Below, piece by piece: positions 8,995-18,167 of a stretch of DNA of 64,000 nucleotides. How positions within the stretch are numbered: the stretch's first letter is position 1; the number at the start of each line of letters is the position of its first letter. Below the pieces are notes generated by a model. It worked only from the letters and a program-made list of their open reading frames with translations, did not search any database and was not told the DNA's origin. The DNA is from JAJTFW01 sp903922455 (GTDB taxonomy: Bacteria > Bacteroidota > Bacteroidia > AKYH767-A > OLB10). The DNA lies in contig CALQEU020000016.1 in NCBI GenBank assembly GCA_943329665.2, forward strand, positions 1 to 64,000. Direction: 5' to 3'. Position numbers and translations under genes: made by a program.

Positions 8995-10452
8995 TTAATC
9001 TTTAATTGGATTACTCATTTTTCGAATGATGGAATCATCTACTTTAACATAAGACAACACTTGATAAGTTCCATTATTCAACGCATAGAACTCTGTCCAC
9101 ATTTCAGCAATACGTTTCACCTTTCTTCTATAATCGGCAGGCTTCAAAGCTGTTTTCAAAAGTTTCATCATATAGCGTGCGGATTCATACTCTGCATCCT
9201 GCTCTCTGATTTGTCGTTTCAAACTAGAAATAATTTGCATACATAAGCTATCATCACCCAAAATACAATATTGTAAAGCTTGGAATAACTTAGCATCGAT
9301 ATCAGTAAATAAATAATGCTTTAGCGACATTTGATTTCTCAACTCATTTACTTTCCTTGCCGATCCATGATAATCGCGTTGGTAAAACTTAACGATGGCT
9401 AAAAATCGCTTTGTGCTAATATAATGATAGGCTTCCTCAATATTAATGTCGCTATACTTTTCAAGTTGATCCGCATAATGTTGAAGGTGCTCGAGGTTAC
9501 CATCGATTTGAAACTTCATCACCTTTGATTTCAAAAACTGCACAACGAAAAAATTCATCATATGTTTCTCTGTCAAATCAGGTAAATTCTGATGCACACG
9601 ATGGATATAATAATCGGCACGAACAATATTACCTGTACGAATATAATATTCAAAATACAATAAATCTGGAATGCATTTAATATTCTGATAAAAAGTATCC
9701 ATCGGATAACTTTCGAAAATTTGTGTCATTCGCTGTAATACAGCTTCCATTTCAAGCTCGCGGGATTTTAATCCATCTTGTTTATGCGGCACTGTGCATA
9801 AGTAATAGATGTGTGCAATGTTGTATAATACATACAAGCGATGGGAATCATACAGCTCGCAAATATTACTTAACTCACGTTTCATTAAAATCACCTCTTC
9901 CAATTCCGATTCTTGACCATTCAATTGATAAACGCCCAATTTTTTTATGAATCGAAAAAATAATCCTTCCGCTTTAGATACGGCCAAAGAAAAAGCAACA
10001 TGCTTATTAAACTTCGTTTCGTAGCTATCGAATTCTTCTGAGTGAAGATGCAGTTGTGCTAATGTTTTGTAAACTAAAATAAGTTCAGCATTCAAGTCAT
10101 AATCGATGAGTTGCTTTTCCAATTCTTTTAATGCACGAACAGAGAACTCACGATTGTTCCCAAATAGATGTGCTGGTACACGTGAGACCTCATCCATTAA
10201 TGTTTGGATGGGGTTCTGTACTTTCTTACTTAGTATAGATGCAATTTTGGAATTAAGTCTTGACTTCAGTGTATAATATGCACTTGGGTTCACCTGCAAA
10301 ATTTCCATCATTTCACTATCCTCTACTTCACGTTCGCGTGTAGTTTCAAGTACTAAAAAAGGTTTGTTCTTCTTGTTCCCCGAGACATCTTGCAATAGTT
10401 GCTGATACTCCTCTTCGGTAAGCTTCTTAATCGTCTTGCTTAAAATTTCCAT
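8995..10452 (-). CDS. Helical-repeat protein of unknown function
   Basis: 485 residues, soluble, no signal peptide or membrane segment. I do not recognise the family. Residues ~1-75 (IKKLTEEEYQQLLQDVSGN ... MMEILQVNPSAYYTLKSRLNSKI) look like a small charged helical module. The rest is a succession of amphipathic helices with aromatic residues at regular spacing (for example ELILVYKTLAQLHLHSEEFDSYE and RLYVLYNIAHIYYLC), suggesting TPR-like repeats. It is transcribed alone, facing the response regulator across a shared terminator. A cytoplasmic scaffold or regulator is possible, but nothing in the sequence fixes a role. Confidence 0.6.
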   Translation of the reverse strand: MEILSKTIKKLTEEEYQQLLQDVSGNKKNKPFLVLETTREREVEDSEMMEILQVNPSAYYTLKSRLNSKIASILSKKVQNPIQTLMDEVSRVPAHLFGNNREFSVRALKELEKQLIDYDLNAELILVYKTLAQLHLHSEEFDSYETKFNKHVAFSLAVSKAEGLFFRFIKKLGVYQLNGQESELEEVILMKRELSNICELYDSHRLYVLYNIAHIYYLCTVPHKQDGLKSRELEMEAVLQRMTQIFESYPMDTFYQNIKCIPDLLYFEYYIRTGNIVRADYYIHRVHQNLPDLTEKHMMNFFVVQFLKSKVMKFQIDGNLEHLQHYADQLEKYSDINIEEAYHYISTKRFLAIVKFYQRDYHGSARKVNELRNQMSLKHYLFTDIDAKLFQALQYCILGDDSLCMQIISSLKRQIREQDAEYESARYMMKLLKTALKPADYRRKVKRIAEMWTEFYALNNGTYQVLSYVKVDDSIIRKMSNPIKD

Positions 10453-10769
10453 GTGTAGGTTTAATTTATAAGATTACATTTCTAGTTTGTCCTTCTTAAT
10501 ACGCAAGAGGTCATAAAAAGGTTATACCCAATAAAAAATCAAATAAAACAGCTTCTGGATTCGAATTTTCGAAACCCGAATACCAGAAACACGTATATCA
10601 GAAAGCGAATCTGTCCTAAAAACATTCACAAAGTCATTATTTTAAGTACGATTTAGGCCAAAAAAAGGTAAAAATCTAGGAATTTATTACAAATGACAGA
10701 AATGTAACCTATACCCCCTACTTCAACGTATAGAAGCATGTAAATTGACACTGATCAAAATATTAAAAT
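10453..10769. other. Intergenic region between divergent genes, no gene seen
   Basis: 317 bases between the start codons of the 8995-10452 gene and the 10770 gene. It must contain divergent promoters, but no exact TAnnTTTG was found close to either start. Short inverted strings (TCGAATTTTCGAAACCCGAAT region near 10560) were noted without a clear role. Confidence 0.4.
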
Positions 10770-11342
10770 ATGATGAATCACCAATCACACAACGAAGATT
10801 TCTACAAAACCATTCGCGAAAACAGAATGCTGATGTACAACAAGCCCAAGCGCTATTATAATCGCGACGAGCAAAAAGGTTCTGCCTTCAAGTTCTTATT
10901 CTTGATCGAAACCATTGTATTTATTTTATTGATGGCTGTAGCTGGAACAGGAACGGCGCAAAGCACAATCCAAAATAGTGCGCCCATGAATTTAGCTAAC
11001 AGTCAACCTGAAGTAAATATTCACAACTATAACACTGTTTACAACAGTGGGAAAGTTTTTGTGAGTTGGACTTCAAAAAACGAATCTGAAGATTGCGTTT
11101 ACATTATTGAAAGATCTAACGATGGAAAAGAATTCAAATCAGCAGGCATTAAAGAAGGTATCGGTTCTGAAATTGAACTATACTATTCTTGGATTGATCA
11201 GGCACCACCTGCTGGCTTTGCTTACTACCGTGTAAAGAAAATTACAAAGGAGGGCACACAACTATATAGTTCGGTTGGGTCTGTAATTAATCAAGCTAGT
11301 AATTTCGAAAACTTCGCTCAAGGTGAAGAAGAAAATAAATAA
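10770..11342 (+). CDS. Exported or membrane-anchored protein with an FN3-like domain
   Basis: 190 residues. A polar, basic N-terminus of about 40 residues is followed by one hydrophobic segment (~42-60, FLFLIETIVFILLMAVAGTG) ending in TAQ. The segment could be a very long signal peptide or a type II anchor. Residues ~75-170 resemble a fibronectin-III-like fold as in Bacteroidota surface proteins (KVFVSWTSKNESEDCVYIIERSNDGKEF ... AYYRVKKITKEG). ATG 10770 and ATG 10773 are both possible. It ends 49 bases before the giant PKD gene and may share its transcript. Function unknown. Confidence 0.65.
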   Translation: MMNHQSHNEDFYKTIRENRMLMYNKPKRYYNRDEQKGSAFKFLFLIETIVFILLMAVAGTGTAQSTIQNSAPMNLANSQPEVNIHNYNTVYNSGKVFVSWTSKNESEDCVYIIERSNDGKEFKSAGIKEGIGSEIELYYSWIDQAPPAGFAYYRVKKITKEGTQLYSSVGSVINQASNFENFAQGEEENK

Positions 11343-11391
11343 AAAAAAATATTATTAAAACCAATTTGCCAAACAGTGGTTAAGAAATGAT

Positions 11392-14300
11392 ATGAATAGA
11401 CTGGCAAAAGAATTTTTAAAAAATTACTTAGGCCTAATTCTTTTGTTGACAACAACAATGCTACGGGCCCAAGTGCCCGTAGCTTCGTTTACAACGAGTC
11501 AGGATAGTGGCTGCGCACCTTTACTTATTAACTTTACCAATACCTCATCAGGTGCTATTAGTTATCAATGGAGTTTGGGAAATGGAAATAATTCAAGTTT
11601 ACAACATCCTTCCTCGTCCTATATTAACGCAGGAAACTATACCGTTGTATTAATTGCAACTTCTGCTACAGGAGGAAAAGATACTACCACGGGTGTAATC
11701 ACAATTTTAGGTGATCCCATTGCCAACTTCACAGCCTCTCCGCTTTCCGTTTGCTCTTCTGAGTCCATTACCTTTACTAACACTTCTACAGGTGCTTCTT
11801 CTTATATCTGGGACTTTGGTGATGGAAGCTCTTCCAATGCAACCAACACGACTCACCAATACAATACACCAGGTACATATAATATTAAATTAATTGCCAT
11901 AAATATTTACGGGTGTGAAGACATCGAAATAAAAAGCAATTACATCACCGTTAACCCATCTCCCTTCGCTCAAATAAGTGCGAATCAATATTCATCTTGT
12001 GATGTGAATACTATTTTTCAATTCACAGGGACGGCGAATAATATTTCAAATTGGAATTGGGATTTTGGAGATGGTAATACTTCTTCAGTTCAAAATCCTT
12101 CGCATCAATATGCTGGTACTGGTTCTTATCCAATACGACTTATTGTAACCTCCAACAACGGGTGCATTGATACATCCTACTCCTCCAATAACATCACCAT
12201 TGGAAATTCCTTGATCCCATCATTTAATATGAGTGATAGTGGTGGTTGTGGAAATGTAACTATTCAATTTGATTGCACGGTTCCAAATACTACTACTTGG
12301 TTATGGGATTTTGGTGATGGCACCACATCTACTTTAGACAATCCAATTCATACTTATAATGCAGTAGGAAATTATTCTGTTTCATTAACTGTAACCACCG
12401 CAAGTGGTTGCAATGGCAGTGTAACTGTTCAGAATATTGTACATGTAGATGGGATGCCATTTGTAAATTTTACGGTGGTTCAAGATAGTGGATGCGCACC
12501 CTACACAGCACAGTTTGTAAACTTAACTGTAGGTGCCGTTTCCTATTCATGGAAATTTGGTAATGGTGATTCCTCCATCCTTACAAATCCATCTACTACT
12601 TACAACCAAGGTGGATATTTTTCGGTAACCCTTACTGCTACTTCCGCTTATGGCTGTCAACTAGCGCAAACAAAAAATCAACTTGTAAGAGTATTTGCAC
12701 CTACGGCAGCTTTCACCGCTACCCCACGAATAGGTTGCCCTGGCATGACCGTTCAATTCACACACAATGGAAATCCAATTAACGTAATAGGATATCTTTG
12801 GAATTTTGGAGATGGAACCACATCAACGGCCCTCAACCCAACACATACATACAATGCAATTGGTGATTACAACGTATGGCTAGTTGTTACCAATTCCTTT
12901 GGTTGTAAAGACACTGTTTATAAATCAAATCATATAAAAGTGGTTAGTGGAATAACACTCTATACTGTTCCAGATACCATGTATGTTTGTCAAGACAATC
13001 CCATTGCATTTACAGACCCCACTACAGGTAGTAATGCATGGAACTGGGATTTTGGGAATGGAAGTAGTTCTACTTCACAATCACCAAGCACCATTTATAC
13101 AGTACCGGGTACTTATATTGTCACATTGCAAACTTCCATGGCCGGTGGTTGCTCTCAAACATTCAATCCATACGCCATTGTAAAAGTTATTCCATACATT
13201 CCTCGCCCCATCGATATTACTTTTGGGAATTCATGTAAACCCTATGTACTTAATTTTTCAACTCAAACTTTAAATATCAATGCTTATAATTGGGATTTTG
13301 GAGATGGCGGTACTTCTACTTTAGCTAATCCGACTCACACCTATACACAAAGCGGAACTTATGTGGTCACTTTAAACATTACAGTTGGAGAAGGCTGTAT
13401 GACCTCCATTAGTAAAACGATTACGCTCGGACATTCGAATCCTACTCAAGCTTCTTCCTATGATTTATGTTTAGGATCAATTGTAAATTTTACACTATCA
13501 AATTTACCTGCCTTCGCAGCAGCTACTTGGTTTTTTGGAGACGGGAATAATTTGAATCAACTGCAACCGTCACATACTTATGCTGCAGCTGGAAGTTATC
13601 AAGTTACTGTCGTTACTCGAGACACTTCAGGTTGTTTAGACACATTTAATTTAGCACAACCTGTAGTTGTCAATAACCCAATTCCATCCTTTTCTGCTCC
13701 GAATGTGGTTTGCATTCATACTCCTATGACATTACAAAACACATCACAAAACGCAAGTAGTTATGCATGGGATTTTGGAGATGGAACAACGAGCACAGAT
13801 AGCAATCCAACTCATACATATTATTCAGGAGGAGTATTTTCAATTACATTAACAGCAACCATTAATTCGTGTTCGGCAACTACGGTTTTGACAAATTACA
13901 TCACCGTTGCAGATCCAAATGCAGCATTCACTTTTACAACAAGTGGTCAATGTATGCCGGTTACGGTCAACTTCACCAATCAAAGTTCAACTTCGGCAGT
14001 ACAATGGAATTGGTATTTTGGAAATGGAGATAGTGCCCAAAAGCAAGATCCAATTTATACTTATTTAAGTGACCCAATAGATTCAATCGTACTCTTTATT
14101 ACAGACAATAATGGATGCATTGATTCTGCCAAGTTAGCTCCGTTCCCTTATTATGCAGCCGCGGCATCCGTTGATGTTTCTATTGGTTGCTTACCTCTGA
14201 CAACAAATTTCACAGATTTATCAAATGGTGCCATCAATTGGAATTGGCAATTTGGAGATGGAGGAACTTCCTCAGTGCAACATCCCACTCATACATACAT

Positions 14301-16905
14301 TGCCAATGGGTATTATACCGTAACATTAATTGCTGAATTCCCCGGCGGATGTTTTGACACCATTGTTTACAACGACATGGTTCATGTCTCTACGCCTATT
14401 GCTGATTTCTTCTCTCCTTCAGTAGTAGGATGCTCTCCAACACAAATTAGTTTTGTAAATACTACCAATGATGCCATTCAATTTAGTTGGCTATTTGGAG
14501 ATGGAGGAACATCATCAAACATAAATCCTCAACATATTTATTACATACCAGGCACCTATTCAATATCTCTTGTTGCCACCAATAGTTACGGCTGCATCGA
14601 CACTATTGTTAAACCCGATTATATCTCCATTCCTGGTACTTTTACATTATTTGGTATTTCTACTTTGAGTGGCTGTCAAGGAGAAAATATTGCATTCATC
14701 GACTCATCCATCAACGCTAGTCAATGGAGTTGGGACTTTGGAGACGGGGCCATTGATTCGCTACAAAATCCCAATCACACTTATCCAGATACTGGAAGTT
14801 ATACAATTTCACTAATTACACGTGATTCCACTGGATGCACCTCTTCCTATGTTTATCCTGTTCAATTGCGCATACATCCTTCACCATTAGCATCGGCCAG
14901 TGTAACGGATTCAGTTGGATGTAATAGTTTCAGCACAGGATTTATTAATAACTCACAAGGTGCCATTCAATATGCATGGACCTTTGGAGATGGGGATACA
15001 AGTACTGCTATAAATCCATCACACACTTACTTGCAAAGCGGATTATTTAACCCACAACTCGTTGCTATCACTTCCTATGGATGCAGAGATACCTTCCAGT
15101 TTAACGCTGGAATAGATGTATTACAAACTCCAGAAGCGATTATTATCTCGAGTGATACAGTAGGTTGTGATCCAGCAAACTTTCAATTTACAGATGGCTC
15201 ACAAAGCATACAAAATCCAAATTACAACTGGACATGCAGCAATGGATTCACATGGAATGGAAATATTTTCTCACCACAAAATATTCCGGTTGGAAATTAT
15301 TCCATTGAGTTAATCATAACCAATGCGAATGGATGCAGCGATACTGCCATACAAAATATAACAGTAAATTCATCTCCCAATGCAAATGCGTCTGTCGATA
15401 TTAATTCAGGATGCATACCCTTAACAGTTCAATTTACTAATTCATCAACAGGTGGATTAACTTATTTCTGGAACTTTGGAAATGGAATCAGTAGTACATT
15501 GAGTGATCCGAGCAACACCTATACCATTGCAGGAAATTATACTCCAACAATGATTGCCATCAATAATTTTGGATGTGCGGACACCTTCTACTTCAACCCA
15601 GGAATCACAGCCTTATTAACTCCAAACATTTCATCTATTTTAAACCATCAACAGGCTTGCTTTAACGATTTGGTAAATTATACAACCAACATTTCTGACA
15701 CGCTACAACCAACCTATAACTGGAATTTCGGATTTATCACTTCCAACCAGCTAAATCCATCTATACAATGTACAAGCCCTGGACTCTATGATGTTTCACT
15801 GATTGTCACTAATAATAATGGATGTTCGGACACTTTAATTGAACCTAATTTCTTAGAAATATTTGACACCATCCCTCCAGTAGCAAATCAAATTGCATCC
15901 GTAAGCGTATTAAATGATGATCAAGTAAACATCATTTGGTTTAACGGAAATGAATCAGACATCATCGCCTACAAATTGTATAGATTTAATGTCTCGAACT
16001 CTACGTGGGAATTAATATACACGGATAACAATCCTGTTCTACAATCCACGTCACTTACCAGCGGTTATACTGACAATGGATTAAATACGAAAACCAACAC
16101 GTACACTTATTTGCTTCAAACCATGGATTATTGTGGCTACGAATTACCGTTATCAAGTTCTACTCCACATACCACGATAGATATTAGCACCAGCAAAAAT
16201 GGCTTGATTATATTCATCAATTGGACACCTTATGGAGGATGTTCAGTAGCGTCCTATAATTTATATAGAACAGAGAGGCCCAATGGGAGCCCAGTATTAG
16301 TAAGCAATGTTTCTGGTAGCACTTTAAACTTTATTGATTCAACTATTGCATGTCCTTTTCAGTATGAATACAAAGTAGAAGCCTTGGATCTTTGTGGAAA
16401 CCCTTTCAACTCTTTCAGTGACACATCCGCTATCTGGCCTGTTAATGTTTTAATAAACCAACAAAGTAATATTGTTCGATCCACCGTCATTGACAATACT
16501 AATATTCTTACTGAGTGGATGGCACCTTCATTATTACCAAATCGTGTTTTGGAATATAAAATTTATCGTAGTACTGATAAAATTAACTTTAGTTATTTAA
16601 GCACAACGCCATCAAACGTAACTTACTTTATTGATGCTGATGTTGACGTTCAACAACAAAGTTATACGTACAAAGTAATTGTTGTGAACGACTGTAATCT
16701 CGATGGAAAAGAAAGTAAAATTGGAAAAACCATTGTTTTAGGTGGAAAATGGAAAGATCATAGAATTTATCTCAATTGGAATAAATATGAACAGTGGGAC
16801 ACGGGTATTGACAACTATACCATAGAGTTTTTAAGTCCGCAAGGCAACTGGATTCCTATCAAAACGGTGGATGGAAATACAACCAATACCCAAATTGACG
16901 ATTAG
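11392..16905 (+). CDS. Giant PKD-repeat surface protein lacking a C-terminal sorting domain
   Basis: 1837 residues. Signal peptide ~1-26 (cleavage LRA-Q). Residues ~28-1490 hold about 18 PKD modules, most with the W-(D/N/Q)FG(D/N)G core, HTY, and a closing GxYxVxL strand; modules 16 and 18 are degenerate. From ~1500 on there are FN3-like modules (IIAYKLYRFN, SYNLYRTE, LEYKIYRSTD). Such proteins in Bacteroidota normally end with an FN3 pair and a gliding-associated type-B T9SS domain. This one stops abruptly inside an FN3 module (NTTNTQIDD) with no such domain. No continuation is seen in other frames after 16905. The likely role is an extracellular adhesin or matrix protein; without a sorting domain its secretion route is unclear. 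Confidence 0.9.
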   Translation: MNRLAKEFLKNYLGLILLLTTTMLRAQVPVASFTTSQDSGCAPLLINFTNTSSGAISYQWSLGNGNNSSLQHPSSSYINAGNYTVVLIATSATGGKDTTTGVITILGDPIANFTASPLSVCSSESITFTNTSTGASSYIWDFGDGSSSNATNTTHQYNTPGTYNIKLIAINIYGCEDIEIKSNYITVNPSPFAQISANQYSSCDVNTIFQFTGTANNISNWNWDFGDGNTSSVQNPSHQYAGTGSYPIRLIVTSNNGCIDTSYSSNNITIGNSLIPSFNMSDSGGCGNVTIQFDCTVPNTTTWLWDFGDGTTSTLDNPIHTYNAVGNYSVSLTVTTASGCNGSVTVQNIVHVDGMPFVNFTVVQDSGCAPYTAQFVNLTVGAVSYSWKFGNGDSSILTNPSTTYNQGGYFSVTLTATSAYGCQLAQTKNQLVRVFAPTAAFTATPRIGCPGMTVQFTHNGNPINVIGYLWNFGDGTTSTALNPTHTYNAIGDYNVWLVVTNSFGCKDTVYKSNHIKVVSGITLYTVPDTMYVCQDNPIAFTDPTTGSNAWNWDFGNGSSSTSQSPSTIYTVPGTYIVTLQTSMAGGCSQTFNPYAIVKVIPYIPRPIDITFGNSCKPYVLNFSTQTLNINAYNWDFGDGGTSTLANPTHTYTQSGTYVVTLNITVGEGCMTSISKTITLGHSNPTQASSYDLCLGSIVNFTLSNLPAFAAATWFFGDGNNLNQLQPSHTYAAAGSYQVTVVTRDTSGCLDTFNLAQPVVVNNPIPSFSAPNVVCIHTPMTLQNTSQNASSYAWDFGDGTTSTDSNPTHTYYSGGVFSITLTATINSCSATTVLTNYITVADPNAAFTFTTSGQCMPVTVNFTNQSSTSAVQWNWYFGNGDSAQKQDPIYTYLSDPIDSIVLFITDNNGCIDSAKLAPFPYYAAAASVDVSIGCLPLTTNFTDLSNGAINWNWQFGDGGTSSVQHPTHTYIANGYYTVTLIAEFPGGCFDTIVYNDMVHVSTPIADFFSPSVVGCSPTQISFVNTTNDAIQFSWLFGDGGTSSNINPQHIYYIPGTYSISLVATNSYGCIDTIVKPDYISIPGTFTLFGISTLSGCQGENIAFIDSSINASQWSWDFGDGAIDSLQNPNHTYPDTGSYTISLITRDSTGCTSSYVYPVQLRIHPSPLASASVTDSVGCNSFSTGFINNSQGAIQYAWTFGDGDTSTAINPSHTYLQSGLFNPQLVAITSYGCRDTFQFNAGIDVLQTPEAIIISSDTVGCDPANFQFTDGSQSIQNPNYNWTCSNGFTWNGNIFSPQNIPVGNYSIELIITNANGCSDTAIQNITVNSSPNANASVDINSGCIPLTVQFTNSSTGGLTYFWNFGNGISSTLSDPSNTYTIAGNYTPTMIAINNFGCADTFYFNPGITALLTPNISSILNHQQACFNDLVNYTTNISDTLQPTYNWNFGFITSNQLNPSIQCTSPGLYDVSLIVTNNNGCSDTLIEPNFLEIFDTIPPVANQIASVSVLNDDQVNIIWFNGNESDIIAYKLYRFNVSNSTWELIYTDNNPVLQSTSLTSGYTDNGLNTKTNTYTYLLQTMDYCGYELPLSSSTPHTTIDISTSKNGLIIFINWTPYGGCSVASYNLYRTERPNGSPVLVSNVSGSTLNFIDSTIACPFQYEYKVEALDLCGNPFNSFSDTSAIWPVNVLINQQSNIVRSTVIDNTNILTEWMAPSLLPNRVLEYKIYRSTDKINFSYLSTTPSNVTYFIDADVDVQQQSYTYKVIVVNDCNLDGKESKIGKTIVLGGKWKDHRIYLNWNKYEQWDTGIDNYTIEFLSPQGNWIPIKTVDGNTTNTQIDD

Positions 16906-16995
16906 CACAGGCTTAACCATTTCAAACACTCTACTTTTAATAAGCCTGAATGAGCAAGTTATGTAATACATAATCTGGATTAAATTTAATAGCTT

Positions 16996-17003
16996 TACCT
17001 TTG
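16996..17003 (+). promoter_or_regulatory. -7 element (TACCTTTG) for the histidine kinase
   Basis: Exact TAnnTTTG ending 4 bases before the ATG at 17008; predicts an almost leaderless mRNA. Confidence 0.55.
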
Positions 17004-17007
17004 TATT

Positions 17008-17985
17008 ATGCAAAGAATGGCTCGACCTCTTCTTCTCTTTTACATCCTCGTTGCTTACATCCTACTCCAATTTTCATGGTGGGCCTATATGTTAATTGAT
17101 CTCAACAAAGAGATTATACAATATCGAATTGAAATCTCAGATCTCCGATATGTTAATAAAGAAGGAATTCAAGCTGAGAAGCTTATTTTCAACAAAGAAT
17201 TTAAAAAAAGGATGTGGATGGTTGTTGGGGAAGGAACAGTTTTCCTTGGATTACTAATTTTTGGTATTTATAAAACAAAAGAAGCATTTAGAAAAGAATT
17301 TAATCTTGCACGACAACAGAAAAATTTTTTACTTTCCATTACGCACGAATTCAAATCACCTTTAGCCGCCGTTAAATTAAATTTACAAACGCTACAGAAA
17401 AGGGAGCTTGAACGAAACCAACAACAAACGATCATCAGAAGATCCTTAATTGAAACAGAACGAATTCATAATCTGGTTGAAAACGCGCTTTTCGCAGCAC
17501 GACTAGAAAGTGATAATTTAGAATTTTATTTTGAACAACTTGATTTTTCACATTTTTTAAATTCACTCATTGAAGAATACATTTCAAGAATTGATCACGA
17601 GCATGCCATTATCAAACATATTCCTCCTGGAATTCGACTTTTGGGAGATAAATTAGCGCTTAGTTCATTATTTTTCAATCTTATTGAGAATGCTGAGAAA
17701 TATTCGCCAGAAGGAAGTAAAATTGAAATTACACTAAGCTCTTCACACGAGTATGTGATCGTTCATGTTATGGATCAAGGAATTGGAATACCAGAGAACG
17801 AAAAACAAAGAATTTTCGAAAAGTTTTATCGTGTTGGAAATGAAGATACCCGAAGAACTAAAGGGACAGGGTTAGGTTTATTTATCGTTCAACATATTGT
17901 TAACCTGCATAAAGGCGTCATAAAAGTCAGATACAATTATCCCCAAGGAACTATTTTCGAAATAAAATTTCCCATCGGTAATTAA
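17008..17985 (+). CDS. Membrane sensor histidine kinase
   Basis: 325 residues. Transmembrane helices lie at ~7-29 and ~70-88, enclosing a short ~40-residue periplasmic loop, so the sensor part is minimal. The HisKA region has the phospho-acceptor His113 in SITHEFKSPLA. The ATPase domain shows the N box (NLIENAEKYS, Asn228), G1 (DQGIGIP, ~256) and G2 (GTGLGLFIVQHIV, ~286). It is orphan: the flanking genes are the PKD protein and gpmI, and no response regulator adjoins. Membrane stress sensing is plausible given the small loop, but this is inference. Confidence 0.93.
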   Translation: MQRMARPLLLFYILVAYILLQFSWWAYMLIDLNKEIIQYRIEISDLRYVNKEGIQAEKLIFNKEFKKRMWMVVGEGTVFLGLLIFGIYKTKEAFRKEFNLARQQKNFLLSITHEFKSPLAAVKLNLQTLQKRELERNQQQTIIRRSLIETERIHNLVENALFAARLESDNLEFYFEQLDFSHFLNSLIEEYISRIDHEHAIIKHIPPGIRLLGDKLALSSLFFNLIENAEKYSPEGSKIEITLSSSHEYVIVHVMDQGIGIPENEKQRIFEKFYRVGNEDTRRTKGTGLGLFIVQHIVNLHKGVIKVRYNYPQGTIFEIKFPIGN

Positions 17986-18078
17986 GAGTTACAGCGTATA
18001 CTGCCTAAGTAATTACATAGGCGACAGTGAATCTTACTGATTTGATCTCAACCTATAAAGAATAAAATAAATCCTATC

Positions 18079-18124
18079 ATGATTTTGATGTTTTTATGTT
18101 GGATAACCGACGCAATACACAGTA
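18079..18124 (+). repeat. Dispersed ~46-bp repeat, copy 1
   Basis: About 83% identical by eye to 57079-57124, sharing the blocks TTTGATGTTTTTA, AACC, ACGCA and TACACAGTA in the same order and spacing. Here it is non-coding, between the histidine kinase and gpmI. Confidence 0.65.
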
Positions 18125-18131
18125 TTTTGAA

Positions 18132-18139
18132 TAACTTTG
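18132..18139 (+). promoter_or_regulatory. -7 element (TAACTTTG) for gpmI
   Basis: Exact TAnnTTTG followed by CA, 28 bases before the gpmI ATG. Confidence 0.6.
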
Positions 18140-18167
18140 CATTTGATTAATTCTTCTTAGAAATTGC

